A stretch of DNA of 64,000 nt. Origin: Linum tenue (lineage: Eukaryota; Streptophyta; Magnoliopsida; Malpighiales; Linaceae). The notes below the pieces were generated by a model. The model worked only from the letters and a program-made list of their open reading frames with translations. It had not been told where the DNA came from and ran no database searches. Numbering within the stretch: position 1 is the first letter of the stretch; every line of letters begins with the position of its first letter. The stretch is taken from assembly GCA_946122785.1 (NCBI GenBank), contig CAMGYJ010000009.1:29671633-29735632 (forward strand), read 5' to 3'. A program made the position numbers and the translations under genes. Shown in pieces: positions 35,450-48,600 of the stretch.

Positions 35450-37132
35450 GCCTTACTCCATCACTCTCACGGAACGGAACTAGCCCGCCAGCAGGCAGCT
35501 ACAAACCCACACACACCGACCCGTATCTCTGTCTCTCTTCTCCTTCTTCCTTCAACCTTGTTCTGCTGAATCTCCAGAGAGGGGAAAGCTTTTGCCTTCT
35601 TCTCGTCCTCCCAAGATTCAAGATCCACTTTTTTCTCGGAAACCAATCGCGAGCCAACCAAAACAATCACCGGAAAAGGGACAAATTCCCTTTTCAATTC
35701 TCTAATTCTCCTCGAGGAGCTCCTCCTCGCCTCTCGAATACGTTTTGAGGTACCGTGAATTGTTCGCACTTTCTATCTCTCTCGCAATCGGATTTTCTTG
35801 GCTTGTTGATTGCTGCTTTCCCCTGTTTTCAACGCGTTCCTTTCGGCGGTTCGATGCCAATGCGAGCTACGCCCGTAGGTAGTTCGCAGTCGGAGAGGGA
35901 TTTCTTCCCTTTCGGTGCTTAATCTTGTTAACGCTTGCCGTTTTCCGTCGTCTGTTTGGTTGCTGAGGAAATTTTGTCTGGTTTAACGTTTTTTCCCATC
36001 TCAAACTGGTGATTTCGATTTGGTTGCCCCTCTCTCTTTAGCTCCATAGAACTTTCCACTCCACTCACTTTGTCTCAGCGACCAAACACGAGTGAAGTGA
36101 TTTGGGAGAAGGCAGAATTCTTTATGTAAAGCTCTCGTACTCTGTTATTGAGCATTTGATGTGTGTGAAGAGACGTACTTTGAATTTCGACTTCAGAACT
36201 TGTTTATCTGATATAAAACTACTTGTAGCTCAATCATTTCTCATTTGAGAAGTGAATCAATTCAAACCTACTCTTAAGGTTTTCAATCTTTTTCAGCTTA
36301 GTTCATACGGCAGAGATTGCTCCCTGACCACCTGTTGGGTCAAATTTTGAGCTGTAATTCCTGAAAGTAACTTGAGGGGGGGCTGTTTTGGGGGAGAGTC
36401 TTATAAAGGTTAAACGGGCAAATCACGCAGCCTGAAACATGTTTAGGTTGACGCCTTGAAGGTGAAGAGTAGTGTAAAAAAAGCAAAACTTTAGCTACTT
36501 TCTTGGATTTTACTTCCAGTGGAATATCTATCTTTTTCTATGTCCTTTGTTTGGGTCAACTGCCCTTTTCTCTGTTAATCTCTGAAACATGACTCTGTTG
36601 ACCTTAAAGTTTACAACTTGAACTTGTGGTTATACTAACTCCTCTCATAAGATTATTTATATTTCATAGGCTGCATAAACATGAGCTGATGGAAATAGCT
36701 TAGTTTGCTGTAGGTAGCAGGTTATGGCATGATTATGGGTGTTCTAATATAGTGCAAGTTCTGATTGTGTGATACGCCGATACGCTGTTCTTTCTACTTG
36801 TTGATTTCTTCCCTACTGTAGCTATGAGCTTGATAGTGGGAACTATTTTCTTCCTTTTGGTATACCGAATGCGCTGCGACTAAAAGTAGGCATATTTGTA
36901 TCAAGCATCTTAAACCAGAGGAAAACTGAGAAGTGTTTGTGTGTGTAAAGTATTTTAGCAAAAATCGGCTGTGCCACAAGATTGAGGGAGATGTTTCACT
37001 GATTATCAATCTGGTTCTCTGTTTCACAAGAACAGAGTTTCATTCTGTTATTACAAAGCAAGCTGTGGCACTGTTATCATTGCTGTCTTTCTCTACTCAG
37101 GTCTTTGTAACCTTTTTCTTTTGTCGGAGAAG
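35450..37132 (+). other. SPX-MFS 5' untranslated exon and leader intron
   Basis: A pyrimidine-rich exon (about 35450-35749) ends at gag|gtaccg. An intron of about 1.35 kb then runs to ctctactcag|g at 37100, and 32 bases of leader precede the ATG at 37133. A long intron in the 5' leader is common in plant transporter genes. The exact transcription start is not determined. No supportable coding frame lies in this stretch. Confidence 0.55.
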
Positions 37133-40100
37133 ATGGTTGCCTTTGGGAAAAGCTAAAGGAAAGGCAAATTCAAGAATGGCAAGGGTACGTTGCAGTCACA
37201 TACTGTCACATTAATGCAGTTGTTTTGGTTGCAATGAACTTAACGAGAAATTATATACCAGAAATTTCTCGTTCTAGTGTAAAAAATGAAGGAGTCGTCT
37301 CTTTCTTTTGATGACTTTGATATCTGTAGTCACTCTCTTTTATGGAAACAGTTTGCAAGAGCGATGGTATAATTCTGTTATGTCCTTAAAATTTTTGTCA
37401 TCTATTTATTGAACTTGTAAGGTTTCCAATTTATTTCTCATTGAAATTCACAAGGAAGTACCATTTACTTTGTCTTTACAGTTTCCTTATGGTATTTGTT
37501 TTTTCCTGTTCAGATACTATATCAACTACAAATTGATGAAAAGAGAGTGAAACAATATGGCCACCAAATTGAAGTTGGAACACTAGATCGGCGCCATGTT
37601 CTCAAGGACTTCTCGAGAATGCTTGATTGTCAGGTACTTATTAATGCATGAGAGTCTGATTATGCTTTTTGTAATTGGCTATCTCTAGAAAATTTAGATC
37701 ACGTATTCACTGATCTACCAATTACTTCAGATTGAAAAGATAGTCCTGTTTCTGTTGGAGCAACAAGGGCTACTTGCAGGAAGGATAGCCAAGCTTAACG
37801 AAGATCAGGATGCTCTACAACAAGAGCCAGATATAGCGAAGCTATCCCAGTTGCGGGAAAATTATAGGGATGTCGGGGAGGGACCTTTTGAAGCTTCTTT
37901 TCTTTGTTGAAATAAATGCTGTGGGCCTGCGTAAGATCCTGAAGAAGTTTGATAAACGTTTCGGTTATCGATTCACCGATTACTATGTGAAGACTCGAGC
38001 TAATCATCCTTATTCCCAGCTTCAGCAAGTGTTCAAGCATGTGGTAAAATGCCACTCATACGCATTATCATATGATTCTGCCAGAGATTGATTACAGATC
38101 CCAAAGTGGGACTGTCCTTCCCATCCAAGTCTTGTTTAACTTATTACTGGAAGTGCAGGGTCTTGGGGCAGTTGTTGGAGCCATATCCCGCAATCTTCAT
38201 GAACTTCAGGAGCATCAAGGAAGTTTCTTATCCATTTATGATCAATCTGTGCTTCCGCTTGAGGTTATTGTTTGCTCCTTTCTGTTTAAGTTTTGAGTTT
38301 GTGATATCAAGTTGTGACAGCACTCATATGGCCAAAGACTGATAGTAAACATATCTCGTAACAGGACTCTGTTGTTTGATGCAATGAAAGCGGCAGTTGA
38401 CCGGTTAAGCCACTCAACCAACTTCTTGAACTTCTTGGCACAACATGCACTTATTATGCAAGAGGAGCTTCCAACTCCCATTGAGGAGAGCATTGATGAT
38501 AAGAGATACCATTTTATGTCTCTTATCCTGAATCTGGCAAACACATTCCTTTATATGATAAACACCTATATTATAGTACCCACAGCAGATGACTACTCCA
38601 TGAGCCTTGGTGCACCGGCAACAGTTTGTGGTATTGTGATTGGATCAATGGCTGTTGCTCAAGTCTTCTCTTCAGTATACTTCAGTGCATGGTCCAATAG
38701 ATCATACTTCAGGCCTCTTGTGTTCAGCAGCATCGCTCTTCTGATCGGAAATGTCATGTATGCAATGGCTTATGATTTCAAGTCAATCACAATACTTCTG
38801 TTAGGCCGGCTTTTCTGTGGGTAAGTAATTATTCAACTCCTGAATTAATATCTGCTTATTGTGTACCAAGAAAAAAAATCAGGTCTATTCTCCTACTGTT
38901 TTTTTTATTTTATTTTTGTAATTGTTAAACTATCAGTAAGTTAATATGGCTCAGAGGGCTCTGAAGCAAAAAGGTTGGCAACTGCAATATGATATTATGA
39001 AGTCACTTAAATCTCATTAGTGGACTGATGTTAGCGCGCCAACTGGTTCATTATTGCTTTGATGTTAAAGTAAATTACTCCTTGTACTGCAGGTTGGGTT
39101 CTGCTAGAGCTGTGAACCGGCGTTATATCAGTGATTGTGTTCCACTTAAGCTACGTATGCAAGCTTCAGCAGGTTTTGTTAGTGCAAGTGCTCTCGGGAT
39201 GGCCTGTGGCCCGGCTCTTGCTGGCTTACTTCAAACGGAGTTTAAAATTTACAAGTTCACATTCAATCAGAACACTTTACCAGGCTGGGTTATGGCTGTG
39301 GGTTGGTTCTTTTATATGATATGGCTGTGCATCTCATTTAGAGAGCCTTTTCGCCCGACACAAGATACCAATGTAGCTCCACAAACCAGTGATGGTAAAC
39401 TTCTCCCCATTCCATGTATTGCATACATAATGTCATGTTTGTTTCATCTCAATCAATAATAATCTACTGCCTGCCATTGCTTGGGTCTGTTATCTTGGTA
39501 GAAGGCCACTACTTGTTTTCTGCATCTCTTACAGATAAAAAGCTTATAACCAATGTTACACAACTCTGTAAGTTCAGATTGTGAGTCTAAATTATTAATT
39601 AAACATGGTGTACCTAGAAGCTTGTGTGAGGGAACTTCATGCTTAAAGAAACTTTGTGGAAGGATAAGTTATATGATATGATTTTCTATATATCCATAAC
39701 TTGATAATTGAACTTGCTTTTTACAGTGAGTCTATTTGTCATAAGATATTCCATTTTAATTTAAATTTCAACTAATTCTAGTTCTTAAATTCTAGTCTAT
39801 TGTTATATTAGATGGATTTTTAAATGAAAATGCAAAAGGAAAATGATGACAGTTATGCCTTTTACTACACCAGGCATAAATTCTGCCAAACCATTTGGTT
39901 TAGCTTCAGCTTAAGTAACTCATAAGTTGGTATAGATAGCCCCATATTTGGTTTAGCTTCAGCTTAAGTCACTCATAAGTGGGATAGACATCCCCATTAT
40001 GCTTATACTCTGGTCCTTAGACTCTGCATGAGATTTACAGTTCAGTTGCTCAATCACCCGAATACTCGCTCTTCGATAATAATTTTGGTCTCGTGTTGAA

Positions 40101-41139
40101 AGCAGAACCAACGAGAATGATGCTCTTGAGAAAGGTCTTCAGCAGCCATTGCTACCAAGTACAGAAGCCAATCAAGATGATGAAGATTGTGGGAGTGATG
40201 ATGAATCTGAGGGATCCAGAGGACCAGCTAACTCACTTCGCTCTGCTTATAGGCTATTGACACCTTCTGTAAAGGTAAGATGAAGATGTATCTCTATACT
40301 TTATGAAACGTACAAGTGTTTTTGAAAAACTTTATTTTTTACCATTTGATAACTCTCTTGCCTGAATTGCAAAAACAGGTTCAGTTGTTAATATATTTCA
40401 TGCTCAAGTACGCCATGGAGATTTTATTATCAGAGTCTAGTGTCGTCACAACGTACTACTTCGGTTGGTCTACTAGCTCAGTGGCAATATTTCTCGCCTG
40501 CTTAGGCCTCACTGTCCTTCCAGTGAATATCATTGTTGGAAGCTATATCAGTAACATGTTTGAAGATAGGTATAAGCCCATTATCTCTTCTGTCTTCCGG
40601 GATTCAATTCTCTCTTGGTAGCAGCTCGAAATCATCATACTGATTACCATTTCTTCGTCGTTGATCTCATTGGCAGGCAAATCTTACTAGCATCAGAAAT
40701 CATGGTCTGTGTAGGCATACTCCTAAGCTTCCACATCTTAGTTCCATACACCGTGCCACAATACGTGTGCTCAGGACTCATTATGTTTGTCTCGGCCGAA
40801 GTACTAGAAGGTAAAGTATTCTACTCCCTTGCAATGCGAATTCAGTACTGTCATTATGAATTGAGCTTACTTGGTAAACTTACTGCATACCTACTTCCAG
40901 GCGTCAACTTATCGTTGCTCTCGCGAGTCATGTCATCGAGGCTCTCACAGGGAACATACAACGGTGGACTACTCTCGACGGAGGCAGGTACCTTAGCTCG
41001 TGTGGTGGCAGATGTAACAATCACAATGGCGGGGTACTTGGGGCAGAAAACGCTGTTGAATGTGACTCTTCTACCTTCCCTTGTCATTTGCATAACCTCC
41101 ATCCTCGCCACATGCTTCACCTACAACTCGCTATATTGA
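37133..41139 (+). CDS. PHT5: SPX-MFS vacuolar phosphate transporter (PHT5/VPT-like), frame damaged
   Basis: Conserved exons encode an N-terminal SPX domain and a C-terminal major facilitator domain, the architecture of plant PHT5/VPT proteins that move phosphate into the vacuole across the tonoplast. Exons: 37133-37184, 37514-37633, 37731-38043, 38159-about 38263, 38365-38820, 39093-39394, 40106-40274, 40379-40569, 40677-40810 and 40901-41139, with GT-AG borders. SPX motifs include [20 protein letters not shown] and the inositol-pyrophosphate-binding KILKKFDKR. Transporter motifs include [35 protein letters not shown] and [12 protein letters not shown], ending NSLY. The frame is broken by one base missing in A runs at 37148 and 37539, and by one extra base in the G run at 37875 and the T run at 38375. 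Phase also fails across 39394/40106. Either this is a pseudogene or the assembly has homopolymer errors. Confidence 0.88.
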
Positions 41140-41313
41140 TTCTGTAGACTTATATCTATCACATTAGTAAAGCGAAGCAGCCAAATTTTGGCGTTTCTTC
41201 GCTTATAGCTATGTGATTAGGTAGTCTTCTTCTCCTTCTTATTCTTCTGTGTCGGATCAGTTCTCCTGTATATTTGGTAGAAACCCAGCTCCATTAAATT
41301 CTCCATTGTTCTT

Positions 41314-41319
41314 AATAAA
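41314..41319 (+). terminator. Probable polyadenylation signal of the SPX-MFS gene
   Basis: AATAAA lies 175 bases downstream of the TGA at 41137-41139, in T-rich sequence. It is the best-placed canonical signal. Plant signals are loose, so the cleavage site is uncertain. Confidence 0.5.
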
Positions 41320-42240
41320 AATGTAGACGCACACCACACCAACTAGCTAGCCTAGCAGCATGTCCATTAAAGCGTCTGAGAACTGAGCCAGCTGCTTGCT
41401 GCCTCTAGCATAAGTAGATGGATTTATTTACTGTGAATTTGTTTTCTTCAGAATTCCTCAACAATCATATCCTTGCCCTTGGCCCCCAATGCTTCAATGC
41501 ATATCATCTCCACTCCATGGTTACAAATAATTTGCGATTTTTTACTGCTCCTTCGCTGGTTCCCAGAGGTTCGTGTCATAATTTACCGCATGTGGATGGT
41601 CATAAATAACTAGATACGAAGCAAACAAGAAACGAGATCCGCACGCCGTAAATTTTGACACGAAACTAGAAAACCAACGATACCACTTTAAATTTGGAGA
41701 CAAAGGGAGGTGCAGACTTGGTTATACCTTGACCAGTTTGATGAGGGGATTAGTATCTATTACTATGTCTCTTAGATAGGAAGAGTGTCCCTCTAAGCAA
41801 TCCTAACACTCACCCATATATCCATCCACCTCCCTTTCTTTACAACTTCCAACCAATCTTCCCTTCAACTTAGGGACATGGGAAACGAGAACAAACCCAT
41901 ATAATCAACATGAACAAATTTTTAGGCTAGTTTGCTTCCTCTGCCTATTCTCCTCCTAATCATCTTGTTTGAAGTTTAGTCTCAAAAAGAAGAATGAAAC
42001 GAAAGTTAACAACATTTATAAGTGTTTCACCCGTACCATACCGGTGGTTTGACCATAAAAATCTTATATCGGAGACTAAATCGATAGACGGTTTTAACAG
42101 GATGAAACGATCGAACCACGGTTTCCAGTATAAAATACCCTATTGCTGACTTTTTCTCCTACAACCTCCTGCATGATTTCGCAATGCATATCTACAAACA
42201 AATTTTTGTTTTGGGACCCATTTCCCCAATCATTTTTAAG
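41320..42240. other. Intergenic sequence, no gene seen
   Basis: Between the SPX-MFS 3' end and the MITE at 42241. Short frames only (for example 41418-41609 +); no motifs recognised. Confidence 0.6.
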
Positions 42241-42695
42241 CAAGGTTGTCAACCCGCTGGCTGACCTGGACCCGGTCGAGCTAGTGGGTCCAGGGTTAAT
42301 GGGTCAACCGTTTTAGCCCGGTTTGGCCCGAAAATATGAAAAGAGTCATTATATTGTACTTATCCTGATAAATTATATCAAATCTTATCTAACATATGAG
42401 TTATAATATATAATATGACACCAAAATAACATATCGTACTTAGATCCAACATATAGTGAAAATTCACACACACTTATATAACATCAATATTCAAATGTTC
42501 AACTTACGATTCCAAAGATTGAGTTAGGCGAAAACAAAAATAGAAAAATAGGCGCATTTCGCAAACTAAAGAAAAAATGACATAATTTGACCTCAAACCC
42601 GATACCTTGTAGCAGTCGACCCGACTGGTGCGTGCGGCCCATTTTTCTCACCGGGTCAGGGTCAAAATCGGTCGACCCACGGGTTGACAACCTTG
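42241..42695. mobile_element. Small terminal-inverted-repeat element (MITE)
   Basis: Left end CAAGGTTGTCAACCCG (42241-42256) and right end CGGGTTGACAACCTTG (42680-42695) are perfect 16-bp inverted repeats. No clear target duplication is seen, so the superfamily is open. The right end lies in the last recognisable exon of the Ulp1-like gene and supplies its final codons and stop. Confidence 0.75.
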
Positions 42696-45600
42696 TTGAT
42701 ATAGTTCAAGTCTGCCCATCTGGTTTTCCAATTTCGCTCCCTCTTTCCTGCCCAAAACTCAATGAAGTTCAAAGCAAAAACACCACATGAAATATAGTCG
42801 TTTTGTCTGAATCCAAGATCGAAATTCCAAGGGAACTCTTCAAAGTTGTATATCCTGTTAACCTCCCACCCAACGAAAGCCTGGACATATTTCACCAACT
42901 CCCTTCCTATGGTCTGATAGCGTGAATCATCCCAATCATGTCGCAGACTATTCATGAATTGAAACTCCTTGTGCAGTAAATCAATGCAGTACACGACATA
43001 GTGATTGCCAACACAGAGGGGAAAGAACCACTGCACGACAAGTGAATACATAACATGTTAATAATATTCATTCATTTGTTAATAACAAGCGTGGTATATA
43101 TTAAAAATCAAAGTTACTAATAGCTATTAATAATCTCATCTTTTGTACGTTGTTACTAATAACTATTAATAATGGCGATTAATTTGTTAATAATGGCGGA
43201 TAACTTGTTAATAATAGTCGAAAACCATATTAATAACTGTTGATGCCACAATACTCTCTCTCTTCCACGTGCCTCCACCACGATTCCACGCCGAGCGCTT
43301 GAACCCTGCAGGACGGGCGCCTAGAGGGCTAGACCCGTCCGTTAGCACTTGACACGCTAAAACACAACACCTAACAATGGCCAAGTGTAACCAATGAAAG
43401 GGACTGCAGTATAGGCAAGTTTAATTATCAACCCGGGGTCTAGATCTACTGCTTACTCCGTGATTCTCTATTATCTAGCAAACTAAGTCGAGTGATTGTT
43501 GTGAAAAGTAAAAGCAACAAGAAAGCAGTAAATTGTTCGGGTTTCTAAAGCAGGCAAGAGTCACTCGGGATTGAGTCCCCCTAGCCCCTTAGTTAGGTTC
43601 AATTGCAATTCCCTGGGTTGATTTACTGTTGATTAGACTGCGGAAGATCCGACAGTAGCTTGGAATCTCTTAAGCTGACCAAGCCCTCTCAGTCTAACTA
43701 CCCGGCAGACGACTAGTCTTCACCGGGATAGAAAGCTGAGGCTATGAACACAGAACTTCACTACTGGCGCCATGAACACCAGTACAAAGCAGTAAACTGG
43801 CTAACTCTCGTATAGCCAATCCCTACTATCGAATGAAGAGGCTCTAACAACCTAATCAGATTCTATCTATCTCAGGTTGCAGCAGAAATTGAGAAAAGCT
43901 GATCAGACTCAAATCAATTCAATAAACATGCATCATTCGATTAAAATCAAACAGTAATATCATCCCAAGTCATTACAATCAAATCCCTAACACAAGGAAC
44001 TAGGGTTCTTCATACCCAAGTGAGAGAAGGGTTCTACTCCATAGAGAGAGAAGAGAAAACAAGAATCGGATTAGTCATACTCATAACGATGAGGATAATC
44101 TGCTCCGGGACGATGATTTTCACTCCTATGACGATCTCCAAGCTCGATTCGATGAAATCCAGCTCTAAGACAGCTTCTAGGATGTGTTCTTCGCACTTTC
44201 TCTCTCTAGGGCTCTGTTTTTGCTCTGAAAACACGATTCTCCCACTTTTGGCTCGAATTAGGCTTTAAAACCGGTTTCCCCGAGTTGCACGGCCAGGTGC
44301 ACGGCCGTGCACAACACCATTCTGGCCGTGCACCCTGAAACGCGCCGTTTCATTTAGTTCGAACTCAGACATCTTGCACGGCCAGGTGCACGGCCGTGCA
44401 AGCTTCAGGGCCTGCCCGTGCATGGCCTCGGCATGAGGCGCACGGCCATATGGCTCAAGTGCACGGCCGTGCAGCCTCCCTGGTCTGCCCGTGCACTCCC
44501 CAAACAGCTCGCCATTCGTCCGTTCTTCGTCCAATCGACCCCAGACTCGCTCCTAAGCCTTCATTCACGTACTAGGACCTGAAATATCACAAACAAGCAC
44601 AACCTAGCGTGAAATCGGCCTAAAACACGAGAATCAAAACCTCAAACGGTGTAAGAACGGGGGTAAAAACATGTGTAAATGACGGTCTATCAAACTCCCC
44701 CACACTTAACCGTTTGCTTGTCCCCAAGCAAACCAAGTCAGACACTAGGTAAGCTTACAAATTTCAATCAACCAACATTGGGGACAAGTCATAAAGGCAC
44801 AGAACACGTGAATCGCACTGGTTTTCAAACATTAATACATGCACAACCTCAATAACAACCTGGACAACCACCACAAAGGACATTCGAGTGCAGCAAATCG
44901 AGTAAAGGAAGAGTCTCCCGTCTGTTCACTGGCCAACCTAGACTTGATTCAACCACTTACTCAAAACAGTCAACTCATGCATCCAACTCAAGACATCAGA
45001 ATAGAGACCGAGCAATCTAGGTCCTCACCGGGGTACAAGAGCATATAGAAAATGGAAATGAATCACTCACTCTCGACCAGTGGGGCCAGGACAATTCGAT
45101 GCGAAAGATGCGCATGCTATTTCTCTCAATACCTATCATCTCTTCACCATGATGGCAGCCTCTAAATGCTAGAGTTCACATATGGGGTGTCACCACTAAC
45201 TAATCAGGAGGTCTTAGACACAGGTTCAAATGACTGGCTAGGGTCTTGGACATGGGGAAAAGGCCTTTTAGGTGGTGGAAGTATTCATAGCAAAAGGTTC
45301 CACATTTTCCAAACACACAAACACAGTCAAACAACCCGGTATTTTCTTTCTGCTATTCTGCATTACTCAATATCTTAAGATCACAAGAGCGAAGGAGGCA
45401 TAAACATCAGCATTTCCAAGCCAGACTGCTAAGAAACACTACTTACTGGGCATTATTCAGATTTTTAGTAGTGGCTCTCTTTTGCTTTCAATTTTTTTCT
45501 TTGTTTTTCTTTCATTTTTCTTTTCATTCCTAAAGAGAGCCACCACTTCTGCATAAATTTCAAACACTTGCCCAACTTTTAAGCACTACCTCCAACACTC

Positions 45601-48600
45601 ACATAGACTTAAGCAGAAACAACAGAGAATATATAAAAACCACTCTGTGGAACCTTCTAAAAGATGCAACAAGGGTGATTTTTTCCATTATAGACCAAAA
45701 GAAAGGATAACACACGGCTCAAAGGGGCTGACTAGGGATATGACACATCAGGACAGTCAGTTTTGGGCGTGGGCTAATCCTATGCCCCCATCATCTTAGC
45801 TAGTGACAACGTGAATGCTACACATCATGGAAGAGGGATCTATCGCACAAGAAAGAAACGAGCAGGCTCAAATCTCACATGGCTACCTATATGCTCTATC
45901 TCACATTCTGATACCCTGAACTAGATGCATAAATGACTGTCAAGAACAAGTAATCAGATCAAGTCAGATCAAGTCACAGTTGGCAAGCAAACAGTTGAAA
46001 AACTGAACCCCTACATCGTTCTACTGCACATCTCAGTCCTCATCATAGGTTGTCCTAGTCGCAAACAAGTTGTCATGCATTAATCCGAAAACCAATCAAT
46101 TCACCCATCAAAACACAGTGCCAATATGATCAAACAGCAGTACTTGGAGCCCTCAAATCGTAAGATTCGGACAGCGGACTAGGCTCCAAGCACCATCATA
46201 CATATTCCAACCGATACAAAGCATCCCCCCACACTTAAGCACGACATTGCCCTCAATGGAGGAGAGGGAAAGATAAGGGGAACGATGTTACCGGGTAAGA
46301 ACACTGCTGGGGGACTGGAAGTGGACCAGTCAGCGAGAAAACGAACGGGAGAGTGGACAATGCTGCACAAATCGAACATCAGAAACACTAGCACACTGGC
46401 GTTAGGGATAAGTGTTAGCCCAGACGGCTACATCAAACCACAAATGAAAAACCAAAAACAAAAACAACCGACACGAAGTTCAAGCTCCGCACACATGGAG
46501 CAAACACTCAAAAGTCTAAAAAGAAAAAAAAACAAACACACTGAGACGGGCAACGAGTACAGCCTACTCGTCGCCAAGATCGTCGAGGTCGATGTCGTCC
46601 ATGAACGCATCATCATCAGCAGCGCCAACAGCTCCATCATCACCGTCAGCTGGGGCCGCACGGGCAGGCACGCACGGCCGTGCACGGCTTGCCTTTGCCC
46701 GTGCAGGCCGACACGGCCTGGCCGAGGACATCGCACGGCCGTGCACATTGCACATTTGGCCGTGCGGTTATTGCCGAGAGCCCGCACGGCCAGGGGGAAT
46801 TTTCGCACGGCCGTGCAACATGCACTTCTGGCCGTGCGCCTTTCACCGAGAGCTTGCACGGCCAGGGAAAATTTTGGCACGGCCGTGCAAGTTGGTGGCC
46901 TGGCCGTGCACAGTTCTGGAACCCCGAATTCAACCTGTTTTCACTCAAAAACGACACTTGACTCTGGATCAACGTCTCAAGACTCAAAAACACACAAGAG
47001 CAAAGGAAAAAAAAAGAGTAAGAAAATGCAAACCTCGGTGGGGTTGCCTCCCCACAAGCGCTTCTTTACCGTCTTTTAGCTGGACGCCAGTATGGATGCT
47101 CAGGGAAGTGTGGGATCAGGTGCCTTCAAGAGCGGATCCACATCGCTCTTGAGGTACAGCTTCAAATGGTGGCCATGCACGCGACGAATGTGGCCACGTG
47201 CATTTGCCAGCTCGACTTGGCCATCCGGTAGGATGCAAGCGAGTGAATACTCGGATGGCCAAGGTGGGGGCGGGACCAGCTCATAGTGGTCTCCGGCTTT
47301 CTTGCGAGCAGGCTTAGCTGCCTGCAGTTTCGGCCGCCACTCCTCCTTGATCTGTTCTTTGGGTGACGGAGTGGTCCGGAGTGGCGGCGAAGGTGGGGGA
47401 GGCGGGTCCTGCAAAATAGGCAGCACAGAAGGATACACGACAGACTCGTGCTCCTGGTGAGATACAGCATGCAGAGGTAACGAAGCAGGTATAGTGTTAG
47501 CAACTGAAAACGTTATTCGCTCCTCGCCATCCCTCAAAACTAAGGTCCCATCATGCACATCTATGAGAGCCTTGGCGGTGGCCAGGAAAGGCCTTCCCAG
47601 TATAAGAGGCACTTCTGTGTCCTCACTGATGTCCAGGATAACAAAATCCACAGGATATGTGAATTTGCCAACCTTAACCAGAAGGTCTTCCACTATACCC
47701 CTAGGATGCACTACAGATCTGTCAGCTAATTGAAGGGTCATCCTAGTAGCACGGGGTTCACCTAGGCCTAGTTTCATGAATAGTTTATATGGAATAACAT
47801 TGATACTAGCACCTAAATCCGCCAAGGACTTCTCTACATGCAATTTATCAATAGAGCACGGGATAGTAAAACTACCTGGGTCCTTTTTCTTCTGCGGAAG
47901 CTTGTTCTGCAGAATAGCCGAGCACTCCTCGCTGAGCTCCACAGTGGCCAGCTCACTCAGCTTCTGCTTCTTTTAGAGAAGCTCTTTCAGAAACTTCGCA
48001 TACTTCGGCATTTGCGATAGTGCCTCCAGGAAAGGCACTTGAACATTCAGCTTCTTAAGCATGGCCATAAAGTTCTCGAACTCTGCCTCCAGCCTGTCTT
48101 TGTGCAACCGAGTAGGGAAAGGGAGTTTAGGGACATACTCCTTCACCACTGGTTGCGGTTTAGGTGCAGGCACCTCAACCTCCTTCTCTAATTCTTGTTC
48201 AACCGCTGGAGACGATGGAACAGAGATTTCTTACTCCGGTTCCCGAGCAGGGGGATCAACAGTCATCTTGCCACTCCTGGTCATGATGGCATTGCACCGC
48301 TCATCCGGGGCCGGTGGGTGAGGGATGGTCTGCCCTGGTAGAGTACCAGGAGCCCTTTGAGCCACTGCCTGGGCCACGCTCCCCAGCTGGGTCTGGATAT
48401 CGTGCAAAAAAGCCTGTGTGTTCCTCTGCCCAGCTTCAAGAGCCAGGAGTTTACCCGAGGCCTTCTCCATGAACTGCTCAAAGGTGTTGAATTTCTGAGC
48501 ACTAGTACTGGCGAGGGAACCCACCAAGTCCCGCAGTTCAGCCATCTGATCATTCTGCACTGGGGCAGCAGGGGCTGCACCTGGCTGCTGGAAAGGCCGC

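Larger units (their letters stand above)
44693..47099 (-). other. E3 3' non-coding region
   Basis: Starts at the polypurine tract (minus strand of about 44693-44709). Much of it is clearly similar to E2 15489-17495 although neither encodes a protein. It includes the covarying hairpin at 45471-45543 and the palindrome array at 46660-46915. Long open frames at 46285-47152 are produced by the array and are not taken as genes. Confidence 0.75.

Noticed and set aside
36933..37214. 93-codon frame covering the SPX-MFS start region
   Set aside because: It is in neither the ATG frame nor the conserved downstream SPX frame, so it is not the gene product.
46285..47152. Long overlapping open frames (up to 264 codons) with repeating ARPC and WPC motifs
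   Set aside because: Open frames occur on both strands across the same GC-rich palindrome array. The periodic motifs follow directly from the DNA repeat and no homologous frame exists in E2.
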